Shown piece by piece: positions 53,802-62,402 of a DNA stretch of 64,000 bases. Source of the DNA: Anaerocolumna aminovalerica. Lineage in GTDB: Bacteria > Bacillota > Clostridia > Lachnospirales > Lachnospiraceae. The notes beneath the pieces are model-generated. The model saw only the letters and a list, made by a program, of their open reading frames with translations. It did no database searches and was not told the origin of the DNA. The stretch is taken from NCBI RefSeq assembly GCF_900115365.1, contig NZ_FOWD01000003.1:62001-126000 (forward strand), written 5' to 3'. The first letter of the stretch is position 1. Each line of letters starts with the position of its first letter. The translations under genes were made by a program, and so were the position numbers.

Positions 53802-55475
53802 TTATTCTATATTATACCAATTTCCTTCTTCTAAAAACTGATTTGCCGCTTTAGTAGCACTTTCAATTATGCTTTCTGAATACCCCATGACACTGAGAAG
53901 CTTAATTGCATTTCTAGAGATTGCTCTTCCTGCCTGCAGTTTATAATCAAATAGTACATTATTGTCAACCACTTGTTCCTGGAAATGATAATTGGAATAA
54001 TGTTTTTCTAAAATATGTGTTAATTCAATATCATGCGTTGCCGCACAACATAAAGCATTTGCCTGGGAAAAACTATATAGAATCCGGGAGGAAGCAGCAA
54101 CACGTTCTAAAGTATTAGTACCTCTTAATACTTCATCAACAAAACATAATGTTGGAATGTTTGAGTTTAATTTATCCAGGATACGTTTTAGTGATTTTAT
54201 CTCTACAATATAATAACTTTCTTTGTTTAACAAATTATCCTGTAAAGCCATTGAGGAAGCAACATAAAAATAGCTTGCCTTATAGGATTTACACATGGAG
54301 GTAAAGATTGTTTGAGAAAGAATAGCATTTATAGCAAGTGTTTTAATAAATGTTGATTTACCCGAAGCATTGGAACCAGTTATTAATATGCATCGTTCTT
54401 CAGATATGGAATTGGCAACAGGTTCATCAATCATAGGATGGAATAACTCTTCTGCCTGTAAAAATGGTTTTCCCCCGGATACAAGTTCCGGTAAAGAATA
54501 ATAATCCAACATAGTTCGAAAGGATGCAACTGCGATCATACTATCCAGAGTACCAATGGTTACAAACATGTTATTTAAAGTTTTACGATTGTTTTTAAAA
54601 CAAGTAAGCATGGAGTTAAATTTGATTAAGTCCGTATGGGATAACATACGTACATAATCTAATACAATGTCGAGCATATCACCGTTTGGATTCTTACCAG
54701 CTACCACCCTGGCACCTTTTTTAAACTGATCGAATTTCTGGCTGGCTTCTTCCAATTGGGTGATGTATTCTTTTATTTCCGGAACATTTAATTTTGAAAA
54801 ATCTTTTACACAACCTAATAATCTTATAATATAGGAGCATACATTTAAATAAGCTTCAATCTGGGCTTTTTTGCGATAATATTGAATCATATTGTTGGTA
54901 ACCATAGCAAAAGTTAAAAAGCCGCCCAAAGGAGGATTAAAGAATATCAAAGCAATGGAACCAAGCAATCCTATAATCATTAAATAATGAGGGATGTTAC
55001 TTGTTACATCCAGATGGTCTAAACGATTAATATATTCAAAAACCGAGATATCCTTTAATTTTCCCATCCTGCGAAGAGCGATTTGAACTTCTAATCTTTC
55101 CTTGGAATTTTTCTGAAAGAATTCTATAAGACGGTTTCTCTCTCTTAACTCTTTTTCGTCATATTTTATTTTTCTTAATACAGAGTACAGATATTCTTCA
55201 CCAATAGAACTGTTTGTATTATTAATTAACATAAAGATATCATCCATGGAAACGTCATTCCATGTAATATCATCCACATCCTGTGAATCATTTTGAACAG
55301 AACGATAATAACTTGCTATAGATACCAAGCTATCAACGGTATATTCTTGTTCAGGTATTTCCCCCCATTGTTGTTTTAATTTTTCAATTAATTTTATTTT
55401 ACTGTTTTTTGAATCATAGATACTCTTAATGATAAGTCCAACAATAAGTGCACCTGTAATATAAACAAATTCCAT
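53802..55475 (-). CDS. membrane-associated MutS-like ATPase
   Basis: The 557-residue protein shares the MutS core and ATPase domains only: lever-like helices (about 210-330), Walker A GSNASGKS (367-374), Walker B near TLCFVDEVLRGTN (about 443-455) and CAATHDIEL. It lacks mismatch-recognition and connector domains and the Smr domain of MutS2. Unusually, it has an N-terminal hydrophobic segment (3-18) and a hairpin of two more (about 163-195), so it should be membrane bound. The ribosome site is weak (AAAGG). It has its own consensus promoter. The function is unknown; mismatch repair is unlikely. Confidence 0.85.
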   Translation of the reverse strand: MEFVYITGALIVGLIIKSIYDSKNSKIKLIEKLKQQWGEIPEQEYTVDSLVSIASYYRSVQNDSQDVDDITWNDVSMDDIFMLINNTNSSIGEEYLYSVLRKIKYDEKELRERNRLIEFFQKNSKERLEVQIALRRMGKLKDISVFEYINRLDHLDVTSNIPHYLMIIGLLGSIALIFFNPPLGGFLTFAMVTNNMIQYYRKKAQIEAYLNVCSYIIRLLGCVKDFSKLNVPEIKEYITQLEEASQKFDQFKKGARVVAGKNPNGDMLDIVLDYVRMLSHTDLIKFNSMLTCFKNNRKTLNNMFVTIGTLDSMIAVASFRTMLDYYSLPELVSGGKPFLQAEELFHPMIDEPVANSISEERCILITGSNASGKSTFIKTLAINAILSQTIFTSMCKSYKASYFYVASSMALQDNLLNKESYYIVEIKSLKRILDKLNSNIPTLCFVDEVLRGTNTLERVAASSRILYSFSQANALCCAATHDIELTHILEKHYSNYHFQEQVVDNNVLFDYKLQAGRAISRNAIKLLSVMGYSESIIESATKAANQFLEEGNWYNIE

Positions 55476-55612
55476 ATTAATATCCGTACCTTTCTTTGTT
55501 TTAAAGTTAAAATATAAGACGTGCTTTTGTAATACTTTCTATGAATACTTTTAATATTGAAATAACTTTGATATTCGGAATGTTTTTCAAATTAAAGATA
55601 CTCTCAAAGGTC

Positions 55613-55641
55613 ATTATAAATTTTTCCAAAATGTATGTCAA
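55613..55641 (-). promoter_or_regulatory. consensus promoter of the MutS-like/DUF5685/DnaJ operon
   Basis: On the minus strand TTGACA (55641-55636), a 17-bp spacer and TATAAT (55618-55613) are an exact sigma-A consensus. The leader would be about 130 nt. Confidence 0.85.
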
Positions 55642-55730
55642 TTATAGAATGACATTCTTTATAGTATTCTAATCAATTTAAGAAATTCTAAAGAATTATC
55701 AAATTAGAGAAATAGATTCCATAAAATAAT

Positions 55731-55829
55731 AAACTGTCATTCTGAGAGCTGCCGAAGAACCTCATCATATAATGAGATCCTTCGCTTAAAACTCAGCATA
55801 GCTGAATTCTAAGCTCAGAATGACAGTTT
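55731..55829. mobile_element. 99-bp MITE-like hairpin element (long form)
   Basis: Perfect 16-bp terminal arms (AAACTGTCATTCTGAG at 55731-55746, complement at 55814-55829) enclose an inner imperfect hairpin CGAAGAACCTCAT/ATGAGATCCTTCG. This pattern (GTCATTCTGAG...GAAG...CTTCG...CTCAGAATGAC) is common as short interspersed elements in many bacteria. Otherwise 55476-55850 contains only the promoter at 55613-55641. Confidence 0.65.
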
Positions 55830-55850
55830 TGTAACGGTCCCTATATTTTA

Positions 55851-56885
55851 TTAATCATTAATAATTCTAACTGCAGTGATTGGATTTCTATAATACATAT
55901 TAGAAATCTTTATTCCTGTTCTTGTAGTACTGGCATGAACAATCTGGCCATTGCCAATATACATAGCAACATGATTAATTGAACTGCCATTACCGTAGAA
56001 TACCAAGTCACCAGGTTTTACACTGGATGGATTAATTCTTGTTCCATTATGAGATAAAGAAGTAGATTGACGTGCAATGGAATATCCAAAGTTCCTATAA
56101 ATTAAATGTACAAAACCGGAACAGTCAGTTCCATTTGTTAAACTGTTACCGCCCCATACATAACGGTTACCTACAAATTGTTTTGCATAAGCTACAATTT
56201 GAGCTCGAATACCGGAAACTCCAGTAACTGTTTCTTCTACAGAAACACCTTTTATAAGTTCATATGTTAAATCAACATACTGTCTAGATACGTAGCCCTT
56301 ATCCTGGTCTACTCCGATTTTAACCCATTCATCATCGAAATCAAGTACTTCAAATTCCTCACCAATAGGTACACTGGTAATTACTTTTGATAAGAGTCCA
56401 GCTTCTGCTCTCACATTAAGAGTTGTGGTATTAACAGTAGCTACAACACCTCCTACTTTCTTTGCTAAAGCTACTGCTTCATTACCTGTGATAAGGTAGG
56501 AACTCATTACGTAACCAGTAACTTTTCCTGATTTAATCTTTGCCCAACCGTTGTCATCTGTTTCAAGAATAGTACATCCTGCATTCTTCGGTAATTTACC
56601 GATGATTTTTTGGTCTTCTCCAGGTTTTTGTCTTATATTTAAATGATTTTCTACATTAGCAATACCTAAATTGGTATAGTTGTATTGATCGGCAAGTTCA
56701 ATTTCTTTGTTTTTAACAGCTTCACTTACTTCGCTGTATCTCTCAAGTGGTACAGTAATTCCTGCAACAGCTTTTTCACCAACTACAGTCTCTGCCTTGG
56801 CAACTGAGGCATTAAGAGAACATAACACCAATCCGCCCACACAAAAGGTCGAAATTTTTAAGAACTTCGTTAAATTTTGGTTCAT
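55851..56885 (-). CDS. secreted SH3-NlpC/P60 peptidoglycan hydrolase
   Basis: The 344-residue protein has a signal peptide (about 1-31, ending near AKAET), two SH3b cell-wall-binding domains (about 85-140 and 150-215, each with LNIR/LNVR) and a C-terminal NlpC/P60 domain. The catalytic Cys is in TDCSGF (near 255) and the His is in INHVAMYIG (near 304), followed by IVHAST. It should cleave gamma-D-Glu to diamino-acid bonds in peptidoglycan. TCGGAGGATTACC precedes the ATG. It has an exact consensus promoter and is probably a single gene. Confidence 0.94.
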   Translation of the reverse strand: MNQNLTKFLKISTFCVGGLVLCSLNASVAKAETVVGEKAVAGITVPLERYSEVSEAVKNKEIELADQYNYTNLGIANVENHLNIRQKPGEDQKIIGKLPKNAGCTILETDDNGWAKIKSGKVTGYVMSSYLITGNEAVALAKKVGGVVATVNTTTLNVRAEAGLLSKVITSVPIGEEFEVLDFDDEWVKIGVDQDKGYVSRQYVDLTYELIKGVSVEETVTGVSGIRAQIVAYAKQFVGNRYVWGGNSLTNGTDCSGFVHLIYRNFGYSIARQSTSLSHNGTRINPSSVKPGDLVFYGNGSSINHVAMYIGNGQIVHASTTRTGIKISNMYYRNPITAVRIIND

Positions 56886-56985
56886 GGTAATCCTCCGATA
56901 ATTTGGTTTAAATTACTTGTAACATAATGGTGGTATTTCAATGCAAATTAAGTTGTTACAAATATATTAAATCTATTACAGGGTT

Positions 56986-57014
56986 ATTATAACAATGGTT
57001 CATAATTTTGTCAA
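56986..57014 (-). promoter_or_regulatory. consensus promoter of the NlpC/P60 gene
   Basis: On the minus strand TTGACA (57014-57009), a 17-bp spacer and TATAAT (56991-56986) match the exact consensus. The untranslated leader is about 95 nt. Confidence 0.88.
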
Positions 57015-57150
57015 CTAAATGTCAAACTTTTTTTAATTCTTAGGTTAAATTTATAAAATTATTAAAAAAATAATTACTGCATCAACAAAATCCTATATTT
57101 TATTCTATATGCGTAGAATATCTTACGAAAATATTAATATTTCTTAAAAA

Positions 57151-57179
57151 ATAAAAAAAGCGGATGTATTTATCCGCTT
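57151..57179 (-). terminator. terminator of spoIVA
   Basis: On the minus strand AAGCGGAT/ATCCGCTT (57179-57158) is followed by a run of T (57157-57153), 9 bp after the spoIVA stop. Confidence 0.9.
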
Positions 57180-57187
57180 ATTTATGG

Positions 57188-58696
57188 TTATATAATGATG
57201 CAAATAATGCCGCCATTGCTGTCATTGATAATCTTTTGCATAGTTTCCTGAAGTTTTAATTGGCTTTCGTCAGACATTTTATTAATCTTAGTATTGATGC
57301 CGTCATCTACTAATTGTTTAATGGACTTTCCATATATATTAGTTTCCCAGATTCCTTCCGGCTCTTCAGCAGCATTCTTATTAATGTAAGCAATTAAATC
57401 TTCTGCCTGTTCTTGAGTCCCTACGATAGGAGCAATTTCAGTTTGAATATTTGCCTTGATCATATGAATGGATGGCGCTGTGGCTTTAATCTTAACACCA
57501 TATTTATTACCATGTTTCATAACCTCAGGTTCTTCTATCGTAATTTCCTCTCTGGAAGGAGTAACTACACCATATCCTCTTGTGCGGACATCCTGACAAG
57601 CATTGCTTACTTTTTCATATTCGTTCTTCATATTGGCAAGCTCTCTTAAAGTAGCAATCAGCTGATATTCATCACTGATTGGCACACCAATTAAGTCGCT
57701 TAAGATATTATAATAATAAACATCATCAAAATCCACCGTAACTCTTACGGAACCATTCTCCATTTCAATCTTATCGATTTTGAATTTTTTAACATACTCA
57801 CTATTGGTTTCCATGTTTTCTGCTTTTACATCACGGATCAATGAAACGTTTCTCATTAATTCTTTAATGGAGTTGATTAAATCTTGTTTTAACCAGTGAT
57901 CATCCGGTAACATTTCAGCCCATTTAGGTATGTAAAAATCAATTTCGGATACCGGAAATACAGATAATATGTTAATCATGATTCTATGAATGTCATCTTT
58001 TTTCAGCTGCTCGCAATTAACCGGCAAAACAGTAACATTATATTTTGCAGCAATTTCATTTGCCAGATCAATGGTACTCTCGGAATAAGGCCTATTGGTA
58101 TTAAGTAATACAATAAAAGGTTTTCTTAATCTCTTTAATTCATTTATAGTCTTCTCTTCTGCCGGAATATAATTTTCTCTTGGTATATCGCCGAAACTTC
58201 CATCTGTTGTTACTACAATGCCGATTGTAGAGTGATCATTAATAACTTTTTGTGTACCAAGTTCCGCAGCTTGGGTAAATGGGATTTCATAATCAAACCA
58301 CGGAGTTTTCACCAAACGTTCCTGTTCATTCTCAATATGGCCCGATGCGCCATTTACCATGTAGCCAACACAATCAATAAGACGTATGTTTACTTTAGTT
58401 CCTTCTCCTAAATTGATTTCAGCAGCTTCTTTCGGTATAAACTTTGGTTCTGTCGTCATTATGGTTTTACCTGCTGCGCTTTGTGGTAGTTCATCGATGG
58501 CTCTACCCCGACTATATTCGTCTTCTATATTGGGTATTACCAATAGATCCATAAATCGTTTGATAAAAGTAGATTTTCCAGTTCTAACCGGCCCTACCAC
58601 GCCTATGTATATTTCACCGCCTGTCCTAGCCTTAATATCATTATATACATCGTATATTTGATTTGATAAGTCAAGTGACGATAATTGTTCTAACAT
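57188..58696 (-). CDS. spoIVA: stage IV sporulation protein A
   Basis: This ATPase polymerises on the forespore surface and forms the base of the spore coat. It has 502 residues. The P-loop GPVRTGKST (residues 35-43) is followed by switch-like RAIDELPQSAAGKTIMTTEP, and the extreme C-terminus is hydrophobic (GGIICIII), needed for localisation in homologues. GAAAGGAGG precedes the ATG at 58696. A sigma-E-like promoter lies directly upstream. This gene is strong evidence that the organism forms endospores. Confidence 0.97.
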   Translation of the reverse strand: MLEQLSSLDLSNQIYDVYNDIKARTGGEIYIGVVGPVRTGKSTFIKRFMDLLVIPNIEDEYSRGRAIDELPQSAAGKTIMTTEPKFIPKEAAEINLGEGTKVNIRLIDCVGYMVNGASGHIENEQERLVKTPWFDYEIPFTQAAELGTQKVINDHSTIGIVVTTDGSFGDIPRENYIPAEEKTINELKRLRKPFIVLLNTNRPYSESTIDLANEIAAKYNVTVLPVNCEQLKKDDIHRIMINILSVFPVSEIDFYIPKWAEMLPDDHWLKQDLINSIKELMRNVSLIRDVKAENMETNSEYVKKFKIDKIEMENGSVRVTVDFDDVYYYNILSDLIGVPISDEYQLIATLRELANMKNEYEKVSNACQDVRTRGYGVVTPSREEITIEEPEVMKHGNKYGVKIKATAPSIHMIKANIQTEIAPIVGTQEQAEDLIAYINKNAAEEPEGIWETNIYGKSIKQLVDDGINTKINKMSDESQLKLQETMQKIINDSNGGIICIII

Positions 58697-58723
58697 ATGC
58701 CGTCCTCCTTTCAGTTATATCTA

Positions 58724-58753
58724 AACATATGCAATAAGATTTCATTTCATGAC
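58724..58753 (-). promoter_or_regulatory. sigma-E-like sporulation promoter of spoIVA
   Basis: On the minus strand GTCATGAA (58753-58746) and CATATGTT (58731-58724) are 14 bp apart. This resembles the mother-cell sigma-E pattern (GtCATAtt, then CATAcAnT). Transcription would start just before the ribosome site. Confidence 0.55.
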
Positions 58754-58792
58754 TCGTTTTATTAGGTCAGACTAAGGGAATATATAATAAAA

Positions 58793-58831
58793 TTATGGAT
58801 AGGAAACAGAATAAACTGTACCTACCCATAA
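58793..58831 (-). terminator. terminator of the solute-binding protein gene
   Basis: TTATGGGTAGG pairs with CCTATCCATAA (58831-58821 with 58803-58793 on the minus strand, one mismatch) and is followed by TTTTATT. It ends the sugar locus before spoIVA. Confidence 0.65.
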
Positions 58832-58854
58832 TTCTATTTATACACAATATATGT

Positions 58855-60180
58855 TTAGTTCATTTCCATTGTTATCATATCCGCTGCTGCATCTGCTGCT
58901 TCTTGAGGCGTCAGGCTTCCCTCCAGCATAGCTTGTAACTGTGCTGTTACATTTGGCATAAATACTCTTGCTGTTGAATGAATTACACCAGGTTTAGCAA
59001 GACTTACATATTGGGCTAATTCTTTCATTGGAGCATTGGAATCATAAATATCCAATGCAGAAGCTCTTGATGGTATATACCCCGTAAGGGAGTTAAATGC
59101 CCTTTGATTCTCTGTATTTGTCATAACACTTAATAATTGTGCGGCCTTGTCGGCGTTAGGTGATTTAGAGGACACTACGAACATCCCTGTTACACCAAAG
59201 GTAACTCCTTCAAGTGGAGGTCCTATTACATAATTATTCATTCCCTGGCTTTCCATTAAGGTCAGCATGTACGCTGAACTAAAGGAGGCTAATGCTTTTC
59301 CTTCCAGAAACATAGAAGACTGATCTATTGAGGTTATGGAGTCTGCTGGGAAATAACCTGAATCATATTGTCTTTTTACCTCTTCCCAAGCTTTTACTGA
59401 TTCAGCACTATTAATAAGTATTTTGTTACCTTCACCTATTATATCACCGCCAAAGGCCCAGATGTAAGGATAAAGAGTGGCATTTAGTGAATTTCCACCT
59501 TCGAAGGTACGGGCATAGTATCCTCCTGCAACTGCTGCATCTGCCAGCTTATTGAACTCCTCAATAGTATCCGGGAGATCATCCGCACTGCCGCCAATCT
59601 TAGCCAGTATATCCGTATTATAGAACATTGTCTGAACTTCTCTTAAAATTGGAAGTCCATATAAATGACCATTATATGATACGGCCTCTATGGAAGTTTT
59701 TGAAAAGTCTGAGTAATCAAAATCTGAACCCAAAAGCTCATCTACAGGTGCAAGAACCTCTTTATCAGCAAATTGAGTCATCATGTCAGGTATGAGATAA
59801 AAAATATCCGGGCCTTCGTTTGTTGCTAAAGCCGCAAGCATTTTTTCTTCCCTGCCTTTCCAAGGAATTTCTTCAAATACTATAGTTGCGTTTGGATATG
59901 TTTTCTTAAATTCTGTTGCCATATCATCAAAAACTTTGTTTTGATTATCAGCTAAATCCGTGGATACAAATGGATGTGTCCATACTGTAAGTGTGAAGCT
60001 CTCATTGGTATCAGTTGACTCTGTTTTTTCTAAATCAGCAGTATCTGTACCCTTAGTTTCTTCCCCCGTTGCCGATACGGCAGAATCTGACGTATCAACT
60101 TTTTTGGTTGAATTACAACCGGTCAAAACCACTATTGACAGGCTGACTGCAACCAACATTTTTAATACCTTCTTCAACAT
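58855..60180 (-). CDS. extracellular solute-binding lipoprotein, ABC sugar type (family 1)
   Basis: The 441-residue protein has a signal peptide ending in lipobox LTGC (Cys near 22), a short acidic/Thr linker, and the two-lobe binding-protein fold with LTVWTHPF, EGPDIFYLIPDMM, YGLPILREVQTMFYNTDIL and FSSAYMLTLM. These match maltose/oligosaccharide-binding (MalE-like) proteins. No ABC permease or ATPase gene is adjacent; the downstream gene is spoIVA. It may use a permease encoded elsewhere. GGGAGGAAAATTT precedes the ATG. Confidence 0.9.
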   Translation of the reverse strand: MLKKVLKMLVAVSLSIVVLTGCNSTKKVDTSDSAVSATGEETKGTDTADLEKTESTDTNESFTLTVWTHPFVSTDLADNQNKVFDDMATEFKKTYPNATIVFEEIPWKGREEKMLAALATNEGPDIFYLIPDMMTQFADKEVLAPVDELLGSDFDYSDFSKTSIEAVSYNGHLYGLPILREVQTMFYNTDILAKIGGSADDLPDTIEEFNKLADAAVAGGYYARTFEGGNSLNATLYPYIWAFGGDIIGEGNKILINSAESVKAWEEVKRQYDSGYFPADSITSIDQSSMFLEGKALASFSSAYMLTLMESQGMNNYVIGPPLEGVTFGVTGMFVVSSKSPNADKAAQLLSVMTNTENQRAFNSLTGYIPSRASALDIYDSNAPMKELAQYVSLAKPGVIHSTARVFMPNVTAQLQAMLEGSLTPQEAADAAADMITMEMN

Positions 60181-60410
60181 AAATTTTCCTCCCTAATTTT
60201 TAATTTTGCCAAAATGATAATATACATTCCCTCGTTAATCTGTATATATTTCCTATATATCATCACCCTGACAGTTGTATTTTAGTACAATATATATAAT
60301 TAGTAAACTAAATGCCTTGCCAATTAATATAACTAAATTGCCATATTATACTGTACCTGATACTCATGTTAGTAAATTGCTAAAATTATTACTTTAGTTT
60401 CATTAAGCTA
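60181..60410. other. gap between the solute-binding gene and the Gfo/Idh genes
   Basis: No terminator was recognised. On the minus strand two similar stretches, GGCAATTTAGTT (60342-60331) and GGCATTTAGTTT (60316-60305), are spaced 26 bp apart and could be regulator sites for a separate promoter of the binding-protein gene. Confidence 0.35.
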
Positions 60411-61388
60411 TTACCCTTTTACAGGTATTCCTTTTTCTATAGACTCATAAGCCTTAATAGCAACTTTTAAAGCAAATAACCCATCCTCTCCAGATATTGG
60501 CGATAACCTGTCATTATCGATAGCATCTGCAAAATCTTCCAACATAAGCCGATTCATATCATCACCCCAATAGCTTTGCAGACTCTTTGTATGTTTGTTA
60601 GAATACAAATTGCCATGTTGCTTAAATGAGTCCACATTTATGCTTCCTTTTGTACCTATAATGTTAAGAGTTACATCTCCCCAGGTAGGAAATGATTTTG
60701 GCCTATTCCAGGATGTGTCCAATGTAGCATAAGGACCATCTTTAAATTGCATAAATATTAGACCTGTGTCTTCCACCGGTATATCATGTATGTACCTTCC
60801 GCCTTTAGCAAAGACTTCTTCAACCTCTTTGTCTAAGAACCAGTGCATTATATCTGCTACATGTATTGTATGGTCAATTATAGCACCGCCTCCGGATTTT
60901 TCTTTATCTACAAACCATCCTCCCGGCATAGTACCATGATTAGTTCCGGTTATGGCTACTATTTCACCAATTTCACCATTATCTATAATTTCTTTCGCCC
61001 TAACTATAGACGGAATATATCTGCATGGCAACGCCACCATAAGTTTCACACCATTCATCTTACAGGCTTCTATCATTTTATTACCATCTTCAATAGTGGT
61101 TGCTATGGGTTTTTCCACAATCACATGTTTTCCGGCCTTGGCAGCCTCTATAGTAAGTTCAGCATGTTTTATATTAGATGAGCATATACATACAGTATCC
61201 ACTTCTTTGGAAAATATCAAATCAGAATATTTGTCATAATACTCTATACCATATTTGTCAGCTAAGGGTCTTCCCACTACTGTATCAGGCTCTGCAAGAC
61301 CAATAAGATTAATATTTCTTATATTTAACGCCTCTTCTATATAGGAATCGGCATGAATATGTTCACACCCTATTATTGCCAGATTCAT
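60411..61388 (-). CDS. Gfo/Idh/MocA-family oxidoreductase (third of three)
   Basis: The N-terminal Rossmann fold (LAIIGCEHIHADSY) has His/Glu in place of the glycine-rich GxGxxG. The EKP motif is in VIVEKPIATT (near residue 93) and the catalytic/structural region is GGGAIIDHTIHVADIMHW (near 165). There are 325 residues. The altered dinucleotide loop (GCEHIH) sets it apart from its two neighbours. The substrate is probably an inositol, sugar acid or other sugar; it cannot be named. AAAGGAGGTGG lies inside the end of the upstream gene. Confidence 0.88.
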   Translation of the reverse strand: MNLAIIGCEHIHADSYIEEALNIRNINLIGLAEPDTVVGRPLADKYGIEYYDKYSDLIFSKEVDTVCICSSNIKHAELTIEAAKAGKHVIVEKPIATTIEDGNKMIEACKMNGVKLMVALPCRYIPSIVRAKEIIDNGEIGEIVAITGTNHGTMPGGWFVDKEKSGGGAIIDHTIHVADIMHWFLDKEVEEVFAKGGRYIHDIPVEDTGLIFMQFKDGPYATLDTSWNRPKSFPTWGDVTLNIIGTKGSINVDSFKQHGNLYSNKHTKSLQSYWGDDMNRLMLEDFADAIDNDRLSPISGEDGLFALKVAIKAYESIEKGIPVKG

Positions 61389-62402
61389 TTATACCACCTC
61401 CTTTGGATATACTTTTTTACCGGTCTTCATAGATTCCATTGCGCATAAAGATATATAAGCTGCTTTTATGGCATCGTTGCAGGATATAGGTGTATCTGTG
61501 TTATTTTCTATAGCTTTTATAAAATCGATAATTTCCTTAGCATAGGGATTGGTTCTTGCTGTCAAAGGACTTTCCGGTATGGCTACTCCATCCGATGCAC
61601 CGGATTCCGTATTTTCGATTTGACAAATAATTGGAATCGAATCTTCTGAGTTGCTTTGATAAATCCCTTCTGTTCCTACAATTTCTAATTTGGTTGTAAA
61701 AGGAGAACCTGCTGGCTTTGACCAATCCCCTTCGATATGTGCAATAACACCATTTTTAAATTCCAACATCACAACATCATATTCATTATATCTTTCATGT
61801 TTATAAGCATTTCCCTTTGCATAAACCTCTTTCACATCTCCAAAACAGTGCATAAGAAAATCTATATCATGGATTGTCATATCATGAATAGCGCCACCGC
61901 TTAAATTTATATCTTCATACCATTCCCTTATCCTTCCGGGATGTACTCCCCCACGGTAGGTTCTCACCATAACAGGGCGTCCTATATCACCGTTTTCCAT
62001 AATCATTTTTGCAGCTTCATATTCCGGAAAATAGCGGAGCACATGTGCTATCATAAGCTTAACCCCTGCTTTTTCTGCTGCATCACGCATCTTCTTACCT
62101 TCTTCCATTGTCAAGGCTATAGGTTTTTCACATAGTATATGAAGTCCTGCCTGGGCAGCCTTTACAGCATATTCACAATGCATGCTTGTTGGAATGCATA
62201 TATCTACCATATCAATATCTTTCCTGTTAAAAATTTCATCTCCATTATATAATGCTAGTGCACCCAGATAATCTGCCATTTTATCAGCACGCTCTTTTAT
62301 TACATCGGCTACAGCCACTACTTCGGCTTCATGTATATGCTTATAACATTCAGCATGTGCATGAGCAATTCCGCCACATCCTATAATACCTACTCTAATC
62401 AT
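61389..62402 (-). CDS. Gfo/Idh/MocA-family oxidoreductase (second of three)
   Basis: The 337-residue NAD(P)-dependent dehydrogenase has a Rossmann loop VGIIGCGGIAHAHAE, LCEKPIALTMEEGK near residue 95 and SGGAIHDMTIHDIDFLMH near 170. This matches myo-inositol dehydrogenase-like members, but specificity is open. Its ATG overlaps the end of the upstream dehydrogenase by 8 bp and the next gene follows directly, so the three are translated together. Confidence 0.9.
   Translation of the reverse strand: MIRVGIIGCGGIAHAHAECYKHIHEAEVVAVADVIKERADKMADYLGALALYNGDEIFNRKDIDMVDICIPTSMHCEYAVKAAQAGLHILCEKPIALTMEEGKKMRDAAEKAGVKLMIAHVLRYFPEYEAAKMIMENGDIGRPVMVRTYRGGVHPGRIREWYEDINLSGGAIHDMTIHDIDFLMHCFGDVKEVYAKGNAYKHERYNEYDVVMLEFKNGVIAHIEGDWSKPAGSPFTTKLEIVGTEGIYQSNSEDSIPIICQIENTESGASDGVAIPESPLTARTNPYAKEIIDFIKAIENNTDTPISCNDAIKAAYISLCAMESMKTGKKVYPKEVV

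Larger units (their letters stand above)
56886..57187. other. intergenic region with hydrolase promoter and spoIVA terminator
   Basis: This 302-bp AT-rich gap contains the promoter at 56986-57014 and the terminator at 57151-57179. No gene was seen. Confidence 0.6.
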
